Origin: Zygnema cylindricum
Lineage: Eukaryota; Streptophyta; Zygnematophyceae; Zygnematales; Zygnemataceae
DNA: 44,442 nt
Reading direction: 5' to 3'
Assembly: GCA_037447655.1 (NCBI GenBank)
Contig: JBBHKE010001240.1
Location: 1 to 44,442 of the forward strand
A program made the translations under genes and the position numbers. Under the pieces are notes generated by a model that searched no databases, was not told the DNA's origin, and worked only from the letters and a program-made list of their open reading frames with translations. Every line of letters begins with the position of its first letter. The stretch's first letter is position 1. Shown here one piece after another: positions 22,301-30,578 of the stretch.

Positions 22301-24300
22301 TGCTGTTTGCGAGTTTTCTTTTCTATATTTTTAAGATAAGTATTGTCAAGTCAAGGGTGGTTATTTATTGATTTTCCCCAAAAAACCCGTAAAAATGGAA
22401 AAGTAGTGTGGTCCAGAGTATATGATTTACAGTATAAATATCTAGAATTGTGTTTTTTACCGAGTATATATGATACTTTCGCCCTCCTCCAGTAGAAGGT
22501 CGATGAAAACTTCCCGCCACTTTCTGTGCCTCCTCCACTATTTTCTGTTGTCGATCCATACTAATTTTGTTATGGAAAAGAACCATTCTGCAAATGCCCA
22601 TTTATATAATTATATAATAAAACATTATTCATAAATGTATGTGAGTGCTTTTTGTTATTTTGCCCATTTGAAAAAATATAAAATGATATATTACATATGA
22701 ATGTGTGTGCGAGTTTTTTTTTTTTTTTTTATTAATAGCTTAAGGACAGAGAGGACAATGCAAGATAAAAAAGATGTTCCTGGAAAGTTTTTATTTATTT
22801 TAAGAATTGCAGGATAGATTCACTTTCTCTTTTAGACCTCTGTTCCTCGCCTACACTTCTCTTTTCGCTCTCCTCCCTCTCACTATCTTCTTTCTTTCAG
22901 TTCATGAAAACAACTTGAAACAGAATTTGAAAAAATCGGAAACAGAATTTGACATACCCAGGTTGCAAAATTCTGATAGAGAACTCCTCCTCCTCCAAAT
23001 CTTTTGTTAATTGCCCTCCCCGAACAGAAATCCGAGACTGCGTCATCGGACCGGATAATAACAAATTAATGGGTTTTGGCGGGAAATCTAAAGGGTCTAT
23101 AAAATGCAAGTTAAACGCCTTTTCTTTCATACCCGAATCATGAATTTTGTGCTCCTTTTGAAGCGATTTCAATGTTTTTGTAAAAGGGTCAAGAGGGGAA
23201 ACATGGTAATCTGACGGTTGAAATGCCGAGGCAGTCGATGACTCCCCATTTAAAATCTCAAAATCCGGAAGGTTATCTTTTATCGAAAGGTCTTTACTAT
23301 TTTTGAAATCCGAAAGGTTGTTTTTTATCGAAATTTCAGAAATTGGGGTTGAAACTTGATCCTGTTTGGAGAGAGAATCAACATTATTACAGCTGACCAA
23401 AAGTGATGAATAGAGTTCAGAGTCTTTCAAGTGACAAATTTCTCCATGAAAAGAAGAAATGGAACATAATTCTGTTTCAGACGCAATCTTTTCTCTATCA
23501 ATTGTTTCACCCACAGCACGAGTTTCAGGGAATCCACAATTAGCTGTACATTCTCTATTAACTTCAAATTTACAGCAAGGGTTACAGTCACAAGTTTCTG
23601 ACGATAATTTGCACTTAACATTGTCTCCTATAAGAGATTTACAGCATTGCTTCGTGCCAAAAAAAAACTTTTCCCTTTCCATTCCAGCTTTATTTTCTCT
23701 AAAATTTCCAAAACCTTCAGATTTTTCCAAAGCCAATTTTAGATTTTTATTATCCAAAGTACCCAAAATTTCACTTTTTGAAAAAAAATTCCCAGAAATA
23801 AAAAAATTACTAAATTGCTGTGTAACTAAAACCTTATTAGATTTTGTTAAATTTTCCTCGAAAGACAATCTGATTCCCTTTTCATTCGGATTTTCTCTTC
23901 TACATTCTCCTTCTCTCTTTTTGCAGTCCTCAAATTGCCTTTCAATCTCCACCAAATGTCTTCCTCTCTCTTTTTCCTCAGAAATCCCCACCATGATTTC
24001 TTCTCTCACTTCCATAATTCTCTCTCCCTCTCCATGTTTACACCTTTTTCCCTTTTCCATTTCTTGTTCTCCGTCTTCCTCCCTATCTCTCTTTTTCCCT
24101 TCCTTCCATCGTTCGCCCACTGACTCCCTCTCCTCCGATCTCTCCAAACACTCATTCACGTGCATAGAGAGCAGCTTCTGAGCCACGTGGGAGCCGCAAA
24201 CGCAACATTGATCGAACAAGGAACCGACACGTGTGTTCCCCCTCTTACCGAGAGACAGTCGTCTTCCCTCTCTCATCATCATTGCGATGGTGCTCTCCAT
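19373..24300 (-). CDS. UBZ4 zinc finger-AlkB dioxygenase fusion protein (six exons, 692 aa)
   Basis: A predicted 2-oxoglutarate/Fe(II) dioxygenase that removes alkyl groups from nucleic-acid bases. Exons on the minus strand are 24300-22958, 22587-22461, 21788-21603, 20849-20775, 20159-20020 and 19580-19373. All have GT..AG borders and join in frame (2079 nt). Residues 32-51 form C-x2-C-x11-H-x3-C (CCVCGSHVAQKLLSMHVNEC), the UBZ4 ubiquitin-binding finger spacing seen in RAD18. A basic/acidic linker of about 390 residues follows. The catalytic domain runs from about 440: ILQPGMVLFHNKIS, LPDWLSGLAQDLAKEA, LINYYP, HxD at H566/D568, VVSVSIGDS, FGGESRLVYHG with H647, and RLNFTFR (667-673), matching the RxNxTFR signature of AlkB. 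A loop of about 25 extra residues lies before REHTII. The linker is not recognisable. Nuclear location is inferred, not seen. Confidence 0.85.
19935..20012 (+). repeat. C/T-rich simple repeat in an AlkB-like intron
   Basis: CCCTCC/CTCC tracts just downstream (gene sense) of the donor at 20019, inside the last intron. Several apparent open frames on the plus strand of this intron are due to this composition. Confidence 0.75.
21392..21590 (+). repeat. Minisatellite of about 28 bp, roughly seven copies
   Basis: Units of the form AAACAGTTTCAGTTTAAACA followed by AGTTCTTAA or AGTTCTAGA, with small length changes (TTTAAACAAG versus CTAAACAAG). It lies in the intron between exons 3 and 4 of the AlkB-like gene, a little downstream of the exon 3 donor in gene direction. 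Confidence 0.85.
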
Positions 24301-24410
24301 GGCATCACGGTGAAACTCTAAGAAACTGAAACACCGAAAGAATTTTTAAAGTGAGGTTTTTTTAAATAATATAATATTTCAATATATTTTACAAATTTTA
24401 TTTCACATCT

Positions 24411-24482
24411 GGATCGTTAGCTCAGTGGTAGAGCAATCGACTGCAGATCGATAGGTCTCTGGTTCAAACCCGGAACAATCCT
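24411..24482 (+). tRNA. tRNA-Cys(GCA), copy 1
   Basis: 72 bases fold as a full cloverleaf. The D arm is GCTC..GAGC and the anticodon arm is ATCGA-CTGCAGA-TCGAT with anticodon GCA at 24443-24445. The T arm is TCTGG-TTCAAAC-CCGGA. The acceptor stem GGATCGT/ACAATCC has one C-A mismatch at the fifth pair, so function is somewhat less certain than for the second copy. Box A and box B sequences are canonical. A T5 run near 24512 may terminate Pol III. It lies 111 bp from the AlkB-like start codon, transcribed divergently. Confidence 0.88.
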
Positions 24483-24775
24483 TCCTTGCCCTATAGGTAC
24501 TTTCTCCTCATACCTTTTTAGGTTTGTGAGTGTCGTTTTAACAGACTCGTGGTTGATAATTTCAGATTCACCTGATTTATGTGTTTACTGCAACATGGCA
24601 GATTGTCCATGAAGCTGTCAATTGAGAACCTGACAGAAAGGGTATTTGAAGAGAAAGTCTTTGACTTCCGTCCAACAGGAAAAAACCTTTTAAGGGTTTT
24701 CTAAGAGGGTTTTGTACTCTCCTAAAAATAAATAAAGTAATTTACAAAAATAATAGAGAAAGAGAATAAATGTAC

Positions 24776-24847
24776 GGACCGTTAGCTCAGTGGTAGAGCA
24801 ATCGACTGCAGATCGATAGGTCTCTGGTTCGAATCCGGAACGGTCCT
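24776..24847 (+). tRNA. tRNA-Cys(GCA), copy 2
   Basis: Full cloverleaf with a perfectly paired acceptor stem (GGACCGT/ACGGTCC), the same D and anticodon arms as copy 1, anticodon GCA at 24808-24810 and T arm TCTGG-TTCGAAT-CCGGA. It is in tandem with copy 1, 293 bp apart. Only the T loop and acceptor stem differ, indicating a local duplication. Confidence 0.93.
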
Positions 24848-25282
24848 TCATTAGGCTAAAGAGTCGGTGAACAAATAGTTTTATCTAACTTGGTTTCGAC
24901 TTTTTCTGGCTGAAGTTACATGGTGCATCGCTATTGTTTATAAGGTAATTTTCGCTACGAAGATCATCTAAGGGTAGCGTTCCATCAGGAAATTCTGTAA
25001 TCGTACGAACAACATTACAGAATGCTACACTTTGAACGCTGTTCTCTCGCGAAGACTCAGTAATCCACGTGCTCAGAAATGAGTGGTACCACGTAAGATA
25101 AGATCGTATATTGAAAATCGTCAAATATTTTTTACACGGACCAACTTCAACTCGAAATCGTCATTTGCATAACATGTACGTGCGGACCAGGGCATCGTAC
25201 CACACACATTTTGTACTCTTTGCAATCGCTTGTCAGATGCCTACTTTTTCGCGTGACAAATGAGCACTTCCACAAATAGTAT

Positions 25283-25366
25283 GACGAATGGCCGGTAACA
25301 AAATAAGCGCGACGAATGGCCGGTAACAAAATAAGCGCGACGAATGGCCGGTAACAAAATAAGCGC
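25283..25366 (+). repeat. Three exact tandem 28-bp units
   Basis: The unit begins GACGAATGGCCGG and ends AATAAGCGC. It occurs three times without a difference, followed by a partial fourth (GACGAAAGC). The second copy of the host transposon near 38300 has only one related unit, so the expansion is recent and specific to this locus. Confidence 0.9.
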
Positions 25367-25510
25367 GACGAAAGCTCGTTACGATATAATCTTCGTGATT
25401 TCCGTTGATTTTTTCATTTTTTTAATGGATGTATCATGTGCGAAATTTTTCGATTTCCGTTGGTTGCCGTCCTGACACGTACATTCATTATCCAACGTGT
25501 CGAGGCTCAT

Positions 25511-25566
25511 TTTTTTCTGTAAATGGTGGTGATGTACCTCCTCGAGGTACATCACCATTTACAGAA
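25511..25566. repeat. Long hairpin built on GATGTACCTC/GAGGTACATC
   Basis: TTTCTGTAAATGG..GATGTACCTC and its reverse complement GAGGTACATCACCATTTACAG meet at CCTCGAGG. Related hairpins occur at 38940-39012 and 40061-40140. It sits at the centre of the 1-kb inverted-repeat transposon and could be an element of its own. Confidence 0.8.
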
Positions 25567-25570
25567 ACTA

Positions 25571-25788
25571 CACCGCGAATCGTTATTAGTGTCAAAGTTT
25601 AAATAGCGTAAAAAAATAATTAGTGTGATTGATTCTTATTTAGTGCCAGAAACGTGGCAGATTATGGTCCACGTACTTAAATAGCGTTGCTAATTTAATT
25701 ACAAAAATCATGTATACTAATTGCGGAAAAAAATCAAAATTTTAAGAACCCTAATTAGAATTATATACTCTAATAACGATTCGCGGTG
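25571..25788. mobile_element. TA-flanked MITE, 218 bp, nested
   Basis: Terminal inverted repeats CACCGCGAATCGTTATTAG and its exact complement at the right end, flanked by TA on both sides (25569-25570, 25789-25790), a Tc1/mariner-like signature. The interior has short GTGTCAAAG..TTTAAATAGCG segments shared with 26863-27403. The second copy of the host transposon (near 40145) lacks the insertion. Confidence 0.8.
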
Positions 25789-26115
25789 TATCGACGCGAA
25801 TGCTTCGCGAACAAACATCAGGTCATTGTTACCTCCCATACCTTTGGAGAATATTGGCAAGATTCTCTGTAATGTTGTTCGCGTATAAAAACAAAATAAT
25901 AGGTACGGCATAATACGGATAGGTCCGGATTCCTGTAAACAACCTCACTTTTCGTCTTATGGAACGCCACCCTAATACCGATGAATACATTATCCATATC
26001 ATAGTTAAGAATTATACACCGTCCACTAAAATAAGCGTTAAGGATTCATTAGTGATATGCGAAATAAGAATTAATACCATTATAGTACAGTACTGATGTA
26101 CTGTACAGTACAGTA

Positions 26116-26855
26116 CACCGTAAATCGCTATTAGAGTATATAACGCCAATTCGGTGCCCTTTTTTCAAAAAAAAAAACCTTAAATACAATCCATAATTCT
26201 ATTTTTTTCATTATTCTAATTAGGGTTTTATTTCAATTAGGGTTTTATTTCAATTAGGGTTTTATTTCAATTAGGGTTTTATTTCAATTAGGGTTTTATT
26301 TTAATTAGGGTTTTATTTCAATTAGGGTTATATTTCAATTAGGGTTTTATTTCAATTAGGGTTTTATTTCAATTAGGGTTTATTTCAATTAGGGTTTTAT
26401 TTCAATTAGCGTTAATAATGGAAGTACACCTCAATGGAAATAGTGTGGCGTACGGAAATGATATCTCTGTACGAAATGGTACTTTTTGAATTACAAAGGC
26501 ATAAAAAGACACTTAACATTATTACACACACATGTGAATGTGCACTGGAAGAAAGAGACGCAAACTCGTCGAAAAATATCACGTTCTCATATGTTCGTCC
26601 GTCGACCGTGTGAACAACGCGACTGCGTACGAATTGTCAGAAATTGTATGAATTGTCAGAATTTGTACGAATACACATATTACTGTAGACATTTTAAGGG
26701 CGGGTATTTATTATTCTGGACAACCCAAATTACAGTTAGTAATTAATTAGTATATATATTTTTTTTTTCAAAAAAAAAAAATCCCGATTAGTGTTAATAA
26801 CATTTATTCTTTTTTTACGCTATTTATTCCTTTACTCTAATAGCGATTGACGGTG
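26116..26855. mobile_element. TA-flanked MITE, 740 bp, carrying a minisatellite
   Basis: Inverted ends CACCGTAAATCGCTATTAG and (inward from the right) CACCGTCAATCGCTATTAG, with TA flanks at 26114-26115 and 26856-26857. It belongs to the same family as 25571-25788. It contains the 17-bp minisatellite at 26216-26408. The frame at 26486-26746 inside it shows no recognisable protein. Confidence 0.75.
26216..26408 (+). repeat. 17-bp minisatellite with telo-box-like core, 11 units plus one degenerate
   Basis: The unit is AATTAGGGTTTTATTTC with minor variants (TATATTT, one 16-bp unit). The last unit reads AATTAGCG. The complement AAAACCCTAATT contains the plant telo-box AAACCCTAA. The period is too long for true telomeric repeat, and the array sits inside a MITE. 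Confidence 0.9.
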
Positions 26856-26862
26856 TACCTTA

Positions 26863-27403
26863 AACCGCGAATTGTTATTAGTGTCAAAGTTTAAATAGTG
26901 TTGAAGAAAATTTACAGTAATTGATGCTAATTAAGAATTTGTTTTTTTTCAAAAAAAGGTGTATTCTAATTTCGGTGTTTATGCTAATTTGGGAACAACA
27001 AAAATGGAATATTCGCCATACGATTATATACATTAATAATATATGTATACGTACAAAATAATGGAAATCTTACGCCGTCGCAAATTTATAATATCCGTAC
27101 ATGCCACACTAATTTACGTGTCAAACTAATCTCGTTTTTTTTAGAGCACGTTACTATGCGTGCACGTCTGATTTAACTCATTTTTTGTAAATTTTCACTT
27201 GAAATGGTACAATTATGTACGGTCTGACATCGACCATACCCCACACTATTTATATTTTATTGTACTTTCGGGCTTTCCTTTCTTTTGAACAATACCTTAA
27301 TTAAGGTCAAGAAAAAATTAAAAACATGTATCCTATTTCAAAAAAAAATCAAAATTTTAAGAACCCAAATTAGTGATTTTGACACTAAAAACGATTCGCA
27401 GTG
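26863..27403. mobile_element. Degenerate MITE of the same TIR family
   Basis: Left end AACCGCGAATTGTTATTAG with GTGTCAAAG following; the right end read inward is CACTGCGAATCGTTTTTAGTG. It lies almost directly beside the preceding MITE. Boundaries are approximate because the right end has diverged (GTGTT instead of GTGTA). Confidence 0.6.
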
Positions 27404-27548
27404 TTGCTCAATGATAGACGACGTGGAAGGTCAGTCGAGTGATTGCCCCCCCTTTTAAATAGTGTCGTTTACACTTTTTTGTTAATTTTGACCAAATAGA
27501 GTCTCAACTCAATTAGGGTAAAATTATGTAATCGTACAACCAACTTTA

Positions 27549-28718
27549 TGTTGATATTTGACTATTTTCTAGGTGTGTATTAGGATAGAAAAAGAGCAGA
27601 GGCAGTCTGCCTCTAACTCCCTTATCCAAGCCACCATACTTGTTGTAGTCACTGGAGGCTGGATAGGGAGACAAAGTCATGGCTGCTTGAGTTATCCAAG
27701 AGAGACAGGTAAATTAAGAAGGTTCATAAAATACTGACTGGCGCAAGGTTTGATCCTGGTACCTGTCGCCAATCAAAGTAGCAGTTTGCTCTAGCCATTA
27801 AGTCTAGAAAAATGCTAATATATGTAGGGTTTGACAAATATTTAAATAGTAACACGTAGACTAGTTCATTAAACGGGAAATAGATATGTAGTACATGGAA
27901 AACGTTCTAGGTAATAAGGAGTACGATTTCGATGTTTTATGAAACGGATATCGTGCACTTGTTTGGACCGCGAAACAAATACCGCGCCTCGAATTTCAGC
28001 GGCTAGGATTATATCTAATTTTGATCGGACGGCCGCGATAGGCGCCGCGATCACGGAAAAGGTACTTTTGGCGTTTTACGGTCATTGCCACGTCAGATGA
28101 CACATGGCGTGATACCATTGGATTACGGGAACTCCGGAGATTACGGGAACAAAGCCTGATTTGACATGTCGACGTTTTGGCCATGTTGTACAACGGTCGT
28201 ACAGAAAGTACACTTGCACCTGTACTTTTCTATACGGCACAGTAATTTGATTGGTGCAGTACTTCAGTAGATAGAGTTTTAGAGGGGGAATAGGACTTAG
28301 GAAATTTTGGATAGGTAACTGCCTCTCCCACAGAGCACCTTGTATAAATTGCAAACTTTAGCCAACCATAACTATCAATTTACTTGACAATTTTAAGTGA
28401 TTCTTTTTGCTGCGGACTCAGGGGAGTCCAAGCTAGATAGGGGTGTAGTTGGTCAGAGGTTTTGTCAGCCAGGGTGGCTGCATTTCTAGCGGAAAGTCAA
28501 AGTGGGTGAATGTGTCCAAATCTCATATTCTAACTTTGCATTCAGTGGTGGAGCTGAGCACACAGAAAGTGTTATTTCACAGTGGTGAATCTATATTAGG
28601 GTTCTGACTGTCAAGGGGTCAGTCATTTGGGTTTATATCAACTTGGAGTCGGCACTATCTAGATAAGCTTCTTTTGGATCTGCTTACTCTGAGGGCCAAT
28701 GGAGGTCTCAGAGTTTTA
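27549..28718 (+). repeat. E2 5' LTR
   Basis: 1170 bp. It ends GAGTTTTA at the primer-binding site. It carries, on the minus strand, a tRNA-like segment at about 27737-27825, and near 28425 the palindrome GGACTCAGGGGAGTCC. It is identical to the 3' LTR over 27921-28651 but diverged outside that block. Confidence 0.95.
27737..27825 (-). other. tRNA-like module inside E2 5' LTR (antisense)
   Basis: On the minus strand it has a box A-like TTAATGGCTAGAGCAAAC and a box B-like GGATCAAACC. An outer stem ATTGGC../GCCAGT encloses a T-arm-like hairpin. The equivalent of the 3' LTR (about 30776-30855) has the same layout with paired changes. It cannot fold into a complete cloverleaf, so it is not a tRNA gene. 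Confidence 0.5.
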
Positions 28719-28734
28719 GGTTATGGGCCCACCA
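28719..28734 (+). other. E2 primer-binding site, initiator tRNA-Met anticodon arm
   Basis: GGTTATGGGCCCACCA is a 16-base complement of the anticodon stem-loop region of plant initiator tRNA-Met (known tRNA sequence TGGTGGGCCCATAACC). Priming from this region needs a cleaved half-tRNA, as in Drosophila copia. The ATG at 28723-28725, opposite the CAT anticodon, is the first codon of the gag frame. Confidence 0.88.
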
Positions 28735-29760
28735 TCTAGGGTGCATATGTTTGATGGAACACGCTTCACTTATTGGGAGTTTACAATGGGGGGATTGCTT
28801 TTTGAGAAGCACTTATGGGGAATTGTTTCGGGGCAAGTGAGATGTCCGCCACGTGGCTTTGGAGGAGCATACTCTGGAGAATCATCTCGGGTTTCCGTGA
28901 ATATCAATCGGAGTCCAAATGCAACATAAGGTGAAAGGAGAAACCTTTCCATGGATGGGGAAATAGGGGAGAAGGAAAAATGGACACCTATGGAGAGGGG
29001 AGCTAGGCTCTCAGCTATGGTACCACTTGTAGGGATTAAAACTGAAGAAAATGACAGGAAAATATGGGAATATAAAAACACTATAGCAAAACATCTCATA
29101 CTTAGATATGTGTCTATGTCCATAGCTATCACTCTTTTAAGTCTAACCAAGTCTTCGGAGATCTGGGAAGCACTACTTCAAGTTTATAAGAGTGAGACTA
29201 TACAGAGGCAGCAGTTAGTAAAACAAGAAATAGAGGCCTATGTTTATAAAGGCGGTAGTATGATAGAGTTTTGCAATGATATTGCTGCGCTATATGTTGA
29301 GCTTGCTAGTGCGGGATATGTAGAATCTGAGGTGAGAAAGATTAATATACTACTCATGAAACTCCCAGATGAGTACGAAAACATCATTTGTCGTATGTAG
29401 GCAATGGATGGCTCATCGTGGACTTGGAGCTTTACCATGGGGATAATTCTTGTGAGGGAATTCACTTTGGAGCTTCGTAGGGGAAGTGAAAGGGTGAATG
29501 CATTTACAGCTGGTGGTGATTGGCGGAAGCGTGATAAGAGGAACGGTGGTGACGAGCGGAAGCGTGATGAGGGGAAGAAACACAAAGGTAAACCTTATCA
29601 TAACTTTGGTGGAAAGAGAGGGAGATGAAAGAAAGTGGAACTTCGAAAAAAGGGGCTTGCTTCTTTTGTAGGGAACCGGGTCAATATATGGAGGAATGCC
29701 CTTGTTTGGAAAAACTTAGAAGTTGGAATGTGGATGAGGAGGAAGAAGGGGAAGAGGAGA
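28723..29760 (+). pseudogene. E2 gag, broken
   Basis: Starts MGPPSRVHMFDGTRFTYWEF. Homologous segments in E3 gag are EKHLWGIVSGQVRCPP and a later capsid part (MIEFCNDIAALYVELASAG, ILLMKLPDEYENII). In-frame stops lie at 28927 and 29398. A frameshift precedes the nucleocapsid part at 29625. The zinc knuckle there reads C-FF-C-REPG-Q-YMEE-C: the zinc-binding His of CX2CX4HX4C is replaced by Gln, whereas E1 and the E3 remnant keep His. A very acidic stretch (EEEEGEEEKEDED) follows. Confidence 0.85.
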
Positions 29761-30503
29761 AAGAGGATGAAGATATTTTAGAGCTTCTCCAGATTACAAG
29801 TATGGGGAAGAGAGAAAAGCACACAGAAATTCCACAAAAGCAACAATGTGTTTTTGGAGGTAAAAGGGAAGTAAAGAGAGAGGAGGTACTTGAGGATGTC
29901 GAGGAGTGTAGAGTGTATGACTTACAAGTGAGAAAGTCATATATAGGATCCATAAGTGAAAACGGGAAAGACAAAGTTAATGAGGATAATTTTATAGATA
30001 ATAGGGAAACATAAAACTAGTCGGAAAGGGAGACTTCAATGGATTCCAAGGAAAGGGGAGAAGTGAAACTCGAAGAGGAATATTTAATGAAAGGTTTAGG
30101 GGAGGAGAAATACTTATTGGGAATAAATTTAGAAAGAGAGAATGGAAAGAAATCCATGGGAGAGAGTAAAGAAAGTTCAACTTTTGCGGGTAATGGGTTT
30201 GACATCGCTAAAGGGAGTGATGGTATGTATGAAGGTGTGTCTGTAAAAGAGTAAGAATCTGGGTGTATGTTGCAGATTGGAGATGGGGCTGGCTGTTTGG
30301 ATTGCAAGAGGAAAATCGGGTTGTGTGTGGATGAAAAAGTGATGACGTGGATAAAATCTTTGTTCGGGGCTATGAAAATTGGGATGCTTAATAAAAAATG
30401 TGATCGACCGGATGAAATGTTGATTTCAGCTCATCTAATGGACCTTTTAAAATGTGAGGGTATAGTCAAAAAGGTTTATGATAGGAAAAGGAAAAGAAAA
30501 TAA
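29760..30503 (+). pseudogene. E2 purine-rich Lys/Glu-rich coding-like stretch in place of pol
   Basis: Downstream of the zinc knuckle the sequence matches E3 only up to HTEIPQKQQCVFGGKRE, directly before the point where E3 has its protease. From about 29875 it is unlike any Copia domain I know. Frames 29625-30014, 30039-30254 and 30267-30503 would give highly charged protein ending KKVYDRKRKRK. Stops at 30012 and 30252 separate them. It may be a captured host sequence or drifted spacer. I do not recognise a function. Confidence 0.45.
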
Positions 30504-30578
30504 AATAAAATTGGGAGGGGGTATTATGTTTCGTTTGTGTGGGAGTTGAAAGGAAGATAGACTAGAAAATAAGGGGAG

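Larger units (their letters stand above)
24971..25973. mobile_element. Inverted-repeat DNA transposon, about 1 kb, non-autonomous (copy 1)
   Basis: The ends are AGGGTAGCGTTCCATCA (left) and, read inward from the right, AGGGTGGCGTTCCATAAG. Between them lie a 28-bp triple repeat (25283-25366), a long hairpin (25511-25566) and a nested TA-flanked MITE (25571-25788). The same landmarks in the same order recur, interrupted, between 31779 and 40334. No transposase frame is seen. Short frames within (24885-25329, 25717-25911) are not conserved between the copies. The target duplication is unclear. Confidence 0.65.

Noticed and set aside
23459-24181. 240-codon open frame on the plus strand
   Set aside because: It lies antisense to exon 1 of the UBZ4-AlkB gene, is rich in Ser/Leu/Pro from CT-rich sequence, and has no domain. 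The minus-strand frame carries the zinc finger and splices in frame.
24885-25329. Minus-strand frames of 79 and 60 codons
   Set aside because: They fall in the 1-kb inverted-repeat transposon and are not open in its second copy.
26216-26408. CRISPR-like or telomeric array
   Set aside because: Units are directly adjacent without spacers and the 17-bp period does not match telomere repeats, so it is a minisatellite in a MITE.
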